NCBI GenBank assembly: GCA_913061145.1
Contig: CAJXUQ010000018.1
Span: 1 to 64,000, forward strand
Direction: 5' to 3'
Source: an uncultured Haliea sp.
GTDB taxonomy: Bacteria > Pseudomonadota > Gammaproteobacteria > Pseudomonadales > Halieaceae
Length of the DNA stretch: 64,000 nucleotides
Below the pieces are notes generated by a model. That model was not told the origin of the DNA, searched no databases, and was given only the letters and a program-made list of their open reading frames with translations. Numbering within the stretch: position 1 is the first letter of the stretch; the number at the start of each line of letters is the position of its first letter. Positions 45,144-53,973 of this stretch are shown one piece after another. The translations under genes and the position numbers were made by a program.

Positions 45144-46556
45144 TCAGCGCTGCGTGAACATCGGGGGACGCTGCGCGGTCAGTGGCGCGGCGCGCTGGTA
45201 GGCGTAGCCCGCCTGTAACACCCGGGCATCATCAAACTTCGCGCCGACCAGCTGCAGGCCAATCGGCAGGCCCTCACTGCAGAATCCACAGGGTACGGAC
45301 AGGGCCGGCTGTCCAGTCATGTTGAAGGGGTAGGTAAAGGGCGTCCAGGTAGGCCAGCGCGTGCTCGGCCAGTCCTCGGGCACCTCCCGATTGGTTTTGA
45401 ACGCCGTGATGGGCAACGTCGGGGTCAACAGAAGATCGTATTTCTGGTGAAAGCTCGCCATGCGCTCGCACAGCGCCGCGCGCTCGTTCATCGCCGCCAG
45501 GTAATCCAGCATGGACAGCCGCGCCGCCTTCTCTGCAACGCTGACCAGTTGCGGGTCCATGAGCTCCCGCTTGCGCGCCCCAAGGTCGCGCATCGCATTC
45601 GCAGCGCCGCCATAAAACAGGTGGCCGAAAGAGCCGAGGGGATCGCTGAAACTCGGGTCCACCTCGACGACCGATGCGCCCAGGCTCCGGAACACCTGGG
45701 CCGCCTCGCGCAGGCTCGTCTCCACCTCCCGGGTAACCTCGACATGACCGAGATTGGGGCTGAACGCAATCTTCATGCCGGCGACCCCATCGCGCAGCGC
45801 GGCCAGGTAATCGATGCCTCGACGGGGCACCGCATTGGCATCCCGGTGATCCGCTTCGGTGATCACATTCATCAGCAGGGCGCAGTCCTCAACCGTCCAG
45901 GTCATCGGGCCGGCATGGGCCAGGGTGCCGAATGGACTGGCGGGCCAGTGCGGTACTTCCCCAAAAGAGGGCTTGTGACCGACAATCCCGCAGAACGCCG
46001 CGGGAATGCGTATCGAACCCCCGGCATCGGTGCCGAGGCCGATGGGCCCCATGCCCAATGCCACGGCGGCTCCGGTACCACCGCTTGATCCGCCTGCGGT
46101 TTTCTCGGGATTCCACGGGTTGTTGGTAGGACCACACAGCGGGCTGTCGGTCACGCCCTTCCAGCCAAACTCCGGTGTTGTGGTCTTACCCAGCGGCACA
46201 TAGCCGTGGCGCTCGAGGGCCGCCACACAGGGCGCGCTCTTGCCCAGTGTGCTCGCAGGGTCGATCGTGCGGGACCCTTTCAGCGTCGGCCACATCGGTG
46301 TCAGGAACACGTCCTTCACGGCAACCGGCACACCGTCGAGCACACCCAGCGGCGCACGCTTCTGATAGCGCTGTTCCGAGGCCCGGGCAATATCAAGGGT
46401 AGTTTCTTCATCGACCAGGCAATAGGCATTCACCGCCGGATCCAGGGAGCGAATCTGGCCGAGCATCGCCTCGGTGGCCTCTACCGGGGAGAGGCTGCCA
46501 TCACGGTAGCGGGACAACAACTCCATCGCTGTCATGGCGACAATCTCATTACTCAT
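45144..46556 (-). CDS. Amidase (amidase signature family)
   Basis: 470 residues, near the family norm. The Ser-cisSer-Lys triad is visible: Lys in VAVKDVF, the cis-Ser in GGSSGGTGAAVA, and the nucleophile Ser in GTDAGGSIRIPAAFCG. It hydrolyses a C-N amide bond, releasing ammonia or an amine. The start at 46556 is set by AAGGAG; the frame extends further back without family match. A perfect TTGACA (46632-46637) upstream suggests a separate promoter, so it and the following aminotransferase form their own unit next to the larger operon. Confidence 0.9.
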   Translation of the reverse strand: MSNEIVAMTAMELLSRYRDGSLSPVEATEAMLGQIRSLDPAVNAYCLVDEETTLDIARASEQRYQKRAPLGVLDGVPVAVKDVFLTPMWPTLKGSRTIDPASTLGKSAPCVAALERHGYVPLGKTTTPEFGWKGVTDSPLCGPTNNPWNPEKTAGGSSGGTGAAVALGMGPIGLGTDAGGSIRIPAAFCGIVGHKPSFGEVPHWPASPFGTLAHAGPMTWTVEDCALLMNVITEADHRDANAVPRRGIDYLAALRDGVAGMKIAFSPNLGHVEVTREVETSLREAAQVFRSLGASVVEVDPSFSDPLGSFGHLFYGGAANAMRDLGARKRELMDPQLVSVAEKAARLSMLDYLAAMNERAALCERMASFHQKYDLLLTPTLPITAFKTNREVPEDWPSTRWPTWTPFTYPFNMTGQPALSVPCGFCSEGLPIGLQLVGAKFDDARVLQAGYAYQRAAPLTAQRPPMFTQR

Positions 46557-46607
46557 GCGACGCTCCTTCAACACGAACCGCTGTACACAGGTTGAATTCG
46601 TGTCCTG

Positions 46608-46637
46608 ACCGTATGCCTCGGGCATTGGCAGTGTCAA
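46608..46637 (-). promoter_or_regulatory. Candidate sigma70 promoter for amidase-aminotransferase unit
   Basis: Minus strand TTGACA at 46632-46637 is a consensus -35. The best -10 is TACGGT (46608-46613) after 18 bp, which is weak. It lies 52 bases upstream of the amidase ATG. I found no TGAAC-N3-GTTCA palindrome here, so this unit may not belong to the TetR set. Confidence 0.35.
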
Positions 46638-46793
46638 CCCGTGGGGTGGAAATAACCCCGCGTGAGGACGAATCCGGGCAAGGAAGTACTGTAGAAAACG
46701 GCCTCTGGGACGTGTACCAGATATGGCCACGCCGTCGAGCAGCGCCTGGCGCAGGAAACTGCCCGTACAGTCGATTGGGTGACTGTCTTCCGG

Positions 46794-48239
46794 CTATCCG
46801 CCAAACAGTACCGGAGAAGGAATATCATTCACGCTACAGTCGTCCAGCGGCCAGATAGGCGAGCGCCGGTTCCTGAAGGGCAAACTCGCGAAATCGACTG
46901 TTCTGGAACAAGGTGTATCGCAATACACTATCTTGCCAGCAAAAGTTGCGAAGGCGTTGTAAAAATGCTGTGCCGATTTGACCACGAGTATGGACTGTGC
47001 CGTCGGTTCGATACCCACCTCGCGAAAAACACGCGGTCCGAAAACCTGTTCACGATAGTTACCCAAAACAATCCGCACACCTTGGTAGCTGATAGCCGCC
47101 ATCGTGCCGACCTCAAGCGGATCATAGCCCGGCATTGCGTCAATTTTTGCCGAATTATTGATCGATTCCACGAGGAAGTCGCCAACAAAGGGTTTACCCG
47201 CCAGGGCATTGGTATAGCCTCCGAGAGCAAGCTTTAGCGTGCTGCCAACCCCGGCCGCGACAACCTGTGCCAGAGCCTGCGGGTCACAAAACAACGCCAT
47301 GGCAACATCTGCCAACCCCCGTGCTACGACTTCATGCAGAATCCAGGTGGCATCACTGCCAGTCCCCGCACCTGGGTTGTCTCCTGCATCGGCAATCACC
47401 AATGGCCCCGAAAACTCGTTGAAATTGACGTCGAAAGACGCATCAATAGTCTGGTAGTGGCCGAGGTCCGCATCGCGTATATCCCACAAGCTGCGCGCAA
47501 GTTCGCGCGCATAACGAAGGGCACGCTCCCGATCACCGTCAGTCGTCACCAGAACGGCGGCGCCTGCGTCAGCCACATCGGACCATGGAAAACCATGCAC
47601 CAATGATATGTGCAGCACCTCAGACTCATCTTCGAGTCGGCGAGCCGCATCCACGACTGACTTGCTCGGCTGCTGAGGGGTATGCCACAGGCTATATACC
47701 GGCACCGGCACAAAGGCTGTAACCGGTGAAATATCGCCAGCATGGTGCCTCAATGAGAGGTCTACCAACTGCGCAGAGGTCTGTGGAAAATCCGTGTGGG
47801 GATACTCTTTAATCACACAGACGAGATCCGCCTTCTCCAGCAAGCGTTTGCTTATCGCAGCGTGCAAATCAAGCAGCACGCCGATTGTTACGGACTCGCT
47901 GCAAGAAGCCCGCACCGCCGAGACAATGTCCCCCTCACAATCGGGGTAGCCCTCCGCGACCTGTGCCCCGTGCAAGGACAGCAGGACACAGTCAAAAGGA
48001 CCCATCGCAGTAATGTCTGCAACCAAACGATCGCGCAATGTCTCGTAGTCGGCACGCAGCGTCGGCGCCGAGGGCGCAGCACGCGCACAAAGACCGCGGA
48101 CTACCTCACAACCTGTGGCGACTGCGGCTGCATACAAATCCTCGTAGGATACGCAGTGGTCTGCGTAGTCAGCGAGATACGTGGGAACCGGGGAAAATGC
48201 ATTGGTCTCATGGATCAGGCCGCCAACAAAAATGCGCAT
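46794..48239 (-). CDS. M81-family metallopeptidase, MlrC-like
   Basis: 481 residues, the length of MlrC, the enzyme that cleaves linear microcystin tetrapeptide and releases the beta-amino acid Adda. Family motifs: GGLIHETNAFSP at the N-terminus, LLSLHGAQVAEG, LLDLHAAIS, KEYPHTDFPQT and DNPGAGTGSD, with conserved His and Asp for the metal. The ATG overlaps the aminotransferase stop (TAATG). Last gene of a seven-gene minus-strand operon. The family also occurs in many bacteria that are not known to meet microcystin, so the substrate may be another peptide or amide. Confidence 0.85.
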   Translation of the reverse strand: MRIFVGGLIHETNAFSPVPTYLADYADHCVSYEDLYAAAVATGCEVVRGLCARAAPSAPTLRADYETLRDRLVADITAMGPFDCVLLSLHGAQVAEGYPDCEGDIVSAVRASCSESVTIGVLLDLHAAISKRLLEKADLVCVIKEYPHTDFPQTSAQLVDLSLRHHAGDISPVTAFVPVPVYSLWHTPQQPSKSVVDAARRLEDESEVLHISLVHGFPWSDVADAGAAVLVTTDGDRERALRYARELARSLWDIRDADLGHYQTIDASFDVNFNEFSGPLVIADAGDNPGAGTGSDATWILHEVVARGLADVAMALFCDPQALAQVVAAGVGSTLKLALGGYTNALAGKPFVGDFLVESINNSAKIDAMPGYDPLEVGTMAAISYQGVRIVLGNYREQVFGPRVFREVGIEPTAQSILVVKSAQHFYNAFATFAGKIVYCDTPCSRTVDFASLPFRNRRSPIWPLDDCSVNDIPSPVLFGG

Positions 48240-49357
48240 TACTCACCCTTTAGTTGCAGCAGGAACTCGTCAATCAACTCGAGACCTTCCAGCAATTCCG
48301 TTGTTTTACCGCCAATACCCAAACGTAAATAGCGGTCCATCCCGAACCAATCACCGGCAACAACGAGCACATCTTTCTCCAGACGCAAGCGCGTGGCGAG
48401 TTCACTGGAATTGATTTCCATGTTGTAGCCGATAAATGCCATACCCCCCGCACGCGGTGAAATCAACCGGAAGTTCTCAGCATGATTTCCGACCCAACGT
48501 TCCACTATAGGAACATTGGTGCGCAGCAGGCTGCGCCCCCGCTCCAGGACTTCCGCCCGTTTGGCCGGCTGCATTATCACGTTGGCGACATACTGGGAAA
48601 TGATGCCTGTACTGATGGACGTGTAGTCGTGGTGATGCCAAGCCCCGGCGATGACCTCTGGCGGTCCTGCCAGCCAGCCGATGCGCAGGCCGGGATGCGC
48701 AAGTGACTTGGCGAGGCCCGAGGCGACGATGGTCCTGGGATAGAGGTCGAGAAAGCTTGTCGTCTCCACCCCATCGAGTTCGGAGCCGGCATAGATTTCA
48801 TCTGACAGGATATAGCAATCCCGGGCTTCCGCCAGTTTGACGATACGCTGCATGTCCTCGCGGCTCAGTACCGCGCCAGTGGGGTTGTTTGGATTGCACA
48901 GCGCGATGATCCGGGTCTTGTCGGTAAGCTGTGACTCAAGCTCACCCAGGTCAGGCGCCCAGTTTGCGCTTTCCCGCAAATGGAAGGGCTTCACCGTACA
49001 TCCCAGGGATCGGGCCAACCCGTACAGGAGCTGATAATTCGGCAGCATCATCGCCACCTCGTCGCCGGGCTCCAGCAGGCTCCAGAAGGCGACAAAATTG
49101 GCCTCGGCAGAACCGTTGGTAACCAGGATGTTGTCCTCGTTGCAGCCGCGGTAGTAGCCGGCGAGTGTCGCCCGCAGCTCTGGCGCACCATTGGTCTGGC
49201 CATACCCCAGGCGCAGATCCAGGACCTCCGCCTGCTGTTCTTCAGTTAGCAACTCCCGCAGCGTGTACGGATGGATGCCACTTTCGGTCAGGTTGTATTT
49301 GACGGTGTTTTCGTACAGTGACTGGTTGCGTTCCAGTTCAAAGGTTTCAATCTGCAT
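48239..49357 (-). CDS. Class I/II aminotransferase (PLP)
   Basis: 372 residues, fold type I. The N-terminal FELERNQSLYENTVKYNLTES and LGYGQTNGAPELR are typical of a capreomycidine-synthase-like/aminotransferase branch; NPNNPTGAVLS, SDEIYAGSEL and the PLP Lys in SGLAKSLAHPGLRIGW follow. The start ATG has an 11-base overlap with the upstream ornithine-cyclodeaminase-like gene and its stop overlaps the MlrC-like start by one base. The substrate is not predictable. A short, similar N-terminal sequence occurs alone at 57263-57364. Confidence 0.9.
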   Translation of the reverse strand: MQIETFELERNQSLYENTVKYNLTESGIHPYTLRELLTEEQQAEVLDLRLGYGQTNGAPELRATLAGYYRGCNEDNILVTNGSAEANFVAFWSLLEPGDEVAMMLPNYQLLYGLARSLGCTVKPFHLRESANWAPDLGELESQLTDKTRIIALCNPNNPTGAVLSREDMQRIVKLAEARDCYILSDEIYAGSELDGVETTSFLDLYPRTIVASGLAKSLAHPGLRIGWLAGPPEVIAGAWHHHDYTSISTGIISQYVANVIMQPAKRAEVLERGRSLLRTNVPIVERWVGNHAENFRLISPRAGGMAFIGYNMEINSSELATRLRLEKDVLVVAGDWFGMDRYLRLGIGGKTTELLEGLELIDEFLLQLKGE

Positions 49358-50297
49358 GGGTCACACTCCGGTAGATCGCAGTTGCGATCGCGATATCCTG
49401 TGTGGCGACCCCGGTGAGATCGACCACGGTAATTTGACGCGCATCAGTCCTGCCCGGCTGCTCCCCGCCGATGACTTCACCCAGCTCCAGGACACGGGCC
49501 ATATCCAGCACCCCGGCGCTCACGGCCCGGAACACCTCTCCCCGGCTCGCGGCCTGGGTGCGCGAATCCACCGCAACAACGTCCGCCGCGGCCAGCAGGG
49601 ACGGGCTCAGCTCCTGCTTCTCTGCGGTATCCGAGCCTACTGCCGTCACGTGCGTGCCAGGGCCAACCGCATCCAGCAGCGGCGCGGTGGCGGGTGTGGT
49701 CGTCACGATCAGCTGGCAGCTCCGGGCTATCTGCACAGGGCTTTCAGCAAAACGCAGGCGGTACGCCGTATCCGCCAGGCGGCGCCGCAGCGCTGCGCAC
49801 TGCGCCGCACCCCGCCCCCAAACCAGTACGTCCCGACACTCCGTAACATTGAGCAAATGACGCAGCTGCAGCTCCGCCTGAATGCCAGTTCCAAGGACAC
49901 CGATCACCCGGACCTCCTCGGGAGCGAAAACTCGCGCAGCCAGCGCGCCGGCGGCGGCGGTTCGTTGATCGGTCAACATGCCCTCGTCAAGCACTACCGA
50001 TACCAGTTCACCGGTGGCCTGGGAGAACAGCAGCATCAGGCCATTACTCGAGGGCAACCCCAGCGACGGGTTCTGATAAAAACCGCTGGCGACTTTCACC
50101 ACATAGTAAGGCTCACCACTGACGTAGCCATATTTGATATGGACTTCGCCGGGAGGCTGTGTGAACAGCATCTCCCCTACCGGCGGCACAACCGCCCTGC
50201 CGCTGGACCAGGCCACAAACGCCTGCTCCATCGCCGCCAGCAGATCTATCGCGGGCAGGGCCGCCTCGATCTCCTGACGCAGGATAATGCGTGTCAC
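49347..50297 (-). CDS. Ornithine cyclodeaminase/mu-crystallin family protein
   Basis: 316 residues. The Rossmann domain shows VLGTGIQAELQLRHLL, with the usual GxG(I/A)xA motif; VKVASGFYQNP contains the Lys used in catalysis by ornithine cyclodeaminase, and VDSRTQAASRGE a conserved acidic loop. Family members are NAD(P)-linked: ornithine cyclodeaminase, alanine dehydrogenase, ketimine reductase. The start is GTG at 50297, overlapping the peptidase stop by four bases. In this operon it may oxidise or reduce an amino acid or cyclic imine set free by the peptidases. Confidence 0.88.
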   Translation of the reverse strand: MTRIILRQEIEAALPAIDLLAAMEQAFVAWSSGRAVVPPVGEMLFTQPPGEVHIKYGYVSGEPYYVVKVASGFYQNPSLGLPSSNGLMLLFSQATGELVSVVLDEGMLTDQRTAAAGALAARVFAPEEVRVIGVLGTGIQAELQLRHLLNVTECRDVLVWGRGAAQCAALRRRLADTAYRLRFAESPVQIARSCQLIVTTTPATAPLLDAVGPGTHVTAVGSDTAEKQELSPSLLAAADVVAVDSRTQAASRGEVFRAVSAGVLDMARVLELGEVIGGEQPGRTDARQITVVDLTGVATQDIAIATAIYRSVTHAD

Positions 50298-51418
50298 ACC
50301 TCTACCAGACGGTTGTGCTGGCGGAGAATCTCCTGGACCTCGGCGAGGGGAAAACCCGGAGCTACCCGGTTGTCCCGGCCGACCATGGTCTCATTCGCCA
50401 CCAGGCAGTTGATAATGGCCTCATCGGTCGCCTGTATCGCCGCTTCGTACACGCGACTGATTTCACCCTCGCCGAGAAAACCCACATCGACAACACCCTT
50501 GTGTTGCTCGATGCTGTGCTGGTTGGCGGTTGAAAAGGCCAAAAACAAATCGCCCGATTCGTTGGCTGCAATACCCCCCGAGCGGGCGATCCCGTAGGCA
50601 GCACGACGCGCAACCCGGTTGAGCTGGTGCGGCAGCAGGGGTGCATCGGTGGCGACAATCCCAATGATGCTGCCCCTCCCAGGCTCCACCTCACTCTGCA
50701 ACGGGAACAGGTGCCCCATGGGAATGCCGGCAATTTGCATCAGATGCCTCTTGCCGAAGTTAGACTGCACGAATGCGCCCACGGTGTAGCGTTTGCCGTC
50801 AACTTCAATGGAGCGCGAAGAGGTTCCCGAGCCGCCCTTGAACTGATAAGTGGTCATGCCGGTGCCACCACCGACGCTGCCCTCCTCGATGGGCCCGCTA
50901 TGCGCATCGGCAAACGCAGCGTACACATGTTCCTCCCTGACATGGTGCCCGTTGACATCGTTCAGGCCGCCGTCATAGGTTTCCGCGGCCACCGGCATCC
51001 AGAACGGCTCGGGACGTTTTTCCACGTCGACCTGCGCGGTGAGCCAGCGCGCGGTGGTGTCTCGGGTTAGGCCGCAGGAGTGTGTATTGGTCAGGGTGAT
51101 CGGGCCCTCAAAACGGCCGCGCTCTACGACCAGATGGGCGCCGGACATTTCTCCGTTGCCACTCATGGAGAAAAAGCCCGCATACACCGGCATCGTTCCG
51201 CGATCGCGACCCACAGGAAAAATCGCTGTCACACCGGTCCGCACCGGGCCTTCGCCGATCACCAGCGGCCCGGAGCCAGAGATCAGGGTGCAATAGCCCA
51301 CCTCGACCCCGGGTACATCGGTGATGGTGTTGTTGAGACCGGGCTCGCCCAAAAAGGGAATGCCGGCGCCACGCGCACGCAGTTTGCCCGATGGTGTCTT
51401 TCTGTATTCCGGCTTCAT
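50294..51418 (-). CDS. P1-family peptidase, DmpA/beta-aminopeptidase-like
   Basis: 374 residues, as for DmpA (L-aminopeptidase/D-Ala-esterase) and BapA beta-aminopeptidases, which are self-cleaving N-terminal-nucleophile enzymes. The cleavage site GRGSIIGIVATDAPLLPHQL places the nucleophile Ser at about residue 250, preceded by Gly, exactly at the DmpA site, so it should mature into alpha and beta chains. Other marks are NTITDVPGVEVG, TGVTAIFP, NTHSCG and GSVGGGTGM. ATG 51418 is chosen; a TTG one codon upstream is possible. Two bases after the thiolase stop comes the TTG, so the two are coupled. P1 enzymes release N-terminal beta-amino acids or D-residues, which is relevant to the operon as a whole. 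Confidence 0.88.
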   Translation of the reverse strand: MKPEYRKTPSGKLRARGAGIPFLGEPGLNNTITDVPGVEVGYCTLISGSGPLVIGEGPVRTGVTAIFPVGRDRGTMPVYAGFFSMSGNGEMSGAHLVVERGRFEGPITLTNTHSCGLTRDTTARWLTAQVDVEKRPEPFWMPVAAETYDGGLNDVNGHHVREEHVYAAFADAHSGPIEEGSVGGGTGMTTYQFKGGSGTSSRSIEVDGKRYTVGAFVQSNFGKRHLMQIAGIPMGHLFPLQSEVEPGRGSIIGIVATDAPLLPHQLNRVARRAAYGIARSGGIAANESGDLFLAFSTANQHSIEQHKGVVDVGFLGEGEISRVYEAAIQATDEAIINCLVANETMVGRDNRVAPGFPLAEVQEILRQHNRLVEV

Positions 51419-51421
51419 CAA

Positions 51422-52600
51422 TCAGGCCACCTCGAAAAGACCGGCGGCACCCATCCCACCGCCGACACACATGGTGATCACCACGTACTTGACGCCACGC
51501 CGCTTGCCTTCGATCAGGGCGTGCCCAACCATCCGCGCACCCGACATGCCGTAGGGGTGGCCGATGGAAATCGCCCCACCGTTCACATTCAGGTTCTCGT
51601 TCGGTATCCCGAGGTGGTCGCGGCAATACAGCACCTGTACCGCGAAGGCCTCATTCAGCTCCCAAAGGCCGATGTCGTCCATCTTGAGTCCATGACGCTG
51701 CAGTAGCTTGGGCACGGCAAACACCGGGCCTATGCCCATGATATCCGGCGCGCATCCCGCCACGGCAATGCCACGGTAATATCCCAGCGGCTCAAGTCCA
51801 CGACGCTCGGCATCGCGGGCTTCCATCAATACACAGGCACTGGCGCCGTCCGACAGCTGGCTGGCGTTGCCCGCAGTGATAGTCCCCCCCATGACCGGGG
51901 CCAGGCTGCTGAGCCCTTCCAGCGAGGTATCCGGGCGGTTGCCCTCGTCCTTGCTCAGGGTAATTGTTTGCGTCGAGGTCTCACCGGTCTCCTTGTTGGT
52001 CACCAACTTCTCGGTGGTGACCGGAATGATCTCGGCATCAAAGCGACCCGCGGCCTGGGCAGCCGCAGTGCGCTGCTGGCTTTGAAAAGCATACTCGTCC
52101 TGGGCTTCCCGACTGATATTGAAACGTTTGGCGACTACCTCCGCAGTCTCCAGCATCCCCATGTGGGTGTTGGGGTGGGCGGCCAGCAAGCGCGGGTCCG
52201 GAATCCGGTGGAAATTCATGTGCTCGTTCTGCACCAGAGTAATGTTCTCCACGCCGCCCGCAACCAGTACGGTCATGTCGTCGTGGATGATCTGCTTGGC
52301 CGCGGTAGCGATGGTCATCAGCCCAGATGAACACTGCCGGTCAATGCTCATACCCGCACAGGATTCCGGCAGCCCCCCGGCGAGCGCCGCCAGGCGGCCG
52401 ATATTGAAGGTCTGGGTACCCTGCTGGATAGAGGCCCCCATGATACAGTCCTCCACCTCCGCCGGGTCGACCCCGGCGCGTTTTACCGCCTCCGCTATGG
52501 GGAATCCCGCCAGGGTGGGCGATTCCAGGTTGTTGAATGCACCCTTGTAGGCCCGCCCGATGGCTGTTCTGGCCGTTGCAACGATAACTGCTTCACGCAT
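51422..52600 (-). CDS. Thiolase (acetyl-CoA C-acyltransferase)
   Basis: 392 residues, normal length. Catalytic Cys C90 (RQCSSG), His H348 (GHPYG) and C378 (TMCVGGGMG) are all intact. It should cleave a beta-ketoacyl-CoA to acetyl-CoA and a shortened acyl-CoA. AGAGGGA precedes the ATG, 21 bases after the aminotransferase stop codon. The gene follows a beta-amino-acid-type transaminase and a CoA ligase, so it may complete the pathway from a beta-amino acid to acetyl-CoA without dehydrogenase or hydratase steps. Confidence 0.93.
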   Translation of the reverse strand: MREAVIVATARTAIGRAYKGAFNNLESPTLAGFPIAEAVKRAGVDPAEVEDCIMGASIQQGTQTFNIGRLAALAGGLPESCAGMSIDRQCSSGLMTIATAAKQIIHDDMTVLVAGGVENITLVQNEHMNFHRIPDPRLLAAHPNTHMGMLETAEVVAKRFNISREAQDEYAFQSQQRTAAAQAAGRFDAEIIPVTTEKLVTNKETGETSTQTITLSKDEGNRPDTSLEGLSSLAPVMGGTITAGNASQLSDGASACVLMEARDAERRGLEPLGYYRGIAVAGCAPDIMGIGPVFAVPKLLQRHGLKMDDIGLWELNEAFAVQVLYCRDHLGIPNENLNVNGGAISIGHPYGMSGARMVGHALIEGKRRGVKYVVITMCVGGGMGAAGLFEVA

Positions 52601-52621
52601 GGTCGATCCCTCTCTCAGTGG

Positions 52622-53953
52622 TCAGGCGGCCTTGGCTGGAAGAGCGCGCAACGCGCCCTCCGCCTTGTCCAGAATAAAATCGATATCTGCCTCGGTCATT
52701 GCCGTCGATAGCACCATGAAACCGGGGCTAGCCATGTACACGCCGTTGTTGAGCATGTGGCGGAAGAATGACTCCGTGCGCTGACCAAGGGAGGGATCGT
52801 TGATCATGGCGCGCACTGCTGACCGATAATCTGTCAGCGGTGCGTCGGTGTGGAACAGGCCTACCATTGACGCCGCCCCGGTCACGGTGCCGGCCCGTCC
52901 GGTCAACCTGAACAGTTCCCGCAGACCGATGCGAAGCCGCTCGCCCAGTGCGGCCAGACGGTCGTGGGCCGCCCGGTCGTAGAGTTCCATGGCGATGGCT
53001 CCGGCCACCATGGTCATTGGATTGGCGTTGAAAGTACCGCCATGGGACATTTTCGCGCGGCCACGGGGATCGAATAACTCTTCCATCAGCGCGCGCGATG
53101 CACCTATCGCGCCGATCGGCAGCCCGCCCCCAATGACCTTGCCCATAGCCGTGATATCGGGCAACACGCCCAACTCGCCCTGGGCGCCGTTGTAGCCCAT
53201 CCGGAAGCTGTATACCTCGTCGAAGATGAGCTTCGCGCCCAGCGCGGTGGTCTCTTCACGCAGCATCTTCAGGAACTCGTCATCCATCTGCAGAAAACCG
53301 AGGTTCTTGCACAGAGGATCGATAATCACCCCGGCGAGGTCATCGCCATGACGACGCAGGATTGCGCGACCCGCTGCCACGTTGTTGGCCGGCAGGATGA
53401 TCGTATTGGCCCGGGCCGACTCATAAACCCCGGGGGGCGCCACACCCTCCGGAGAATCATCCGCACCCCACAGGTCTGGCGTCGGATACACGCTCACCGA
53501 CATTGCGTCATAGCTGCCGTGGTAAGCGCCTTCAATCTTGGCAATCTTGTTGCGCCCGGTGGCGGCCCGCGCGGCCATCACGGCGATCATCACCGCTTCC
53601 GTGCCCGAGTTGGCGAACCGGACCTGCTCAACCGCCGGCATCCGCTCGGTCACCAGTTCGGCCAACCGGATTTCCGCCTCGGTGGGGAGTGCAACGGAAA
53701 GCAGCTTGCCCGCTTGCTCCCGGAGCGCTGCCACAATGCGGGGATGGCAGTGGCCGTGGATCAGCGCCGAGTAATTGTTGATGCAGTCGATGCGCTCGAC
53801 ACCGTCGGCATCCCAGATTCTGCAACCCTCCGCCCTGTCGACATACACCGGGTAGGGCGGAAAATAAACAGAATTGCGACTGTTACCCCCGGGCAGGACT
53901 GACAGCGCTCGTTCATACAGCGCGTGAGATCGGGATGTGTCGTCAGGATACAT
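52622..53953 (-). CDS. Class III aminotransferase, beta-amino-acid transaminase-like
   Basis: 443 residues, fold type I, related to glutamate-1-semialdehyde aminomutase. It shares with the Variovorax beta-phenylalanine aminotransferase the N-terminal pattern PGxNSR (R26) and EGxxxWDADG. The PLP Lys is K272 (TAMGKVIGGGLPIGAIG), NSGTEAVM binds phosphate, and HGGTFNANPMTM is the usual loop. R26 aligns with the Arg of that enzyme that binds the beta-amino-acid carboxylate; the second Arg (before GFVVLS) is replaced here by Pro (SPGFMVLS). A real GSA aminomutase is less likely since no haem gene is near. AGGAGAA precedes the ATG; 20 bases separate it from the ligase. It probably turns a beta-amino acid into a beta-keto acid. 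Confidence 0.85.
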   Translation of the reverse strand: MYPDDTSRSHALYERALSVLPGGNSRNSVYFPPYPVYVDRAEGCRIWDADGVERIDCINNYSALIHGHCHPRIVAALREQAGKLLSVALPTEAEIRLAELVTERMPAVEQVRFANSGTEAVMIAVMAARAATGRNKIAKIEGAYHGSYDAMSVSVYPTPDLWGADDSPEGVAPPGVYESARANTIILPANNVAAGRAILRRHGDDLAGVIIDPLCKNLGFLQMDDEFLKMLREETTALGAKLIFDEVYSFRMGYNGAQGELGVLPDITAMGKVIGGGLPIGAIGASRALMEELFDPRGRAKMSHGGTFNANPMTMVAGAIAMELYDRAAHDRLAALGERLRIGLRELFRLTGRAGTVTGAASMVGLFHTDAPLTDYRSAVRAMINDPSLGQRTESFFRHMLNNGVYMASPGFMVLSTAMTEADIDFILDKAEGALRALPAKAA

Positions 53954-53973
53954 GCGGGTTCTCCTCTAATTAT

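Noticed and set aside
49191-50597. Plus-strand open frame of 468 codons over the ornithine-cyclodeaminase-like gene
   Set aside because: Shadow of a conserved minus-strand operon gene.
52622-53953. Haem-biosynthetic glutamate-1-semialdehyde aminomutase (hemL)
   Set aside because: The PGxNSR pattern, the operon with ligase, thiolase and peptidases and the lack of haem genes favour a beta-amino-acid transaminase.
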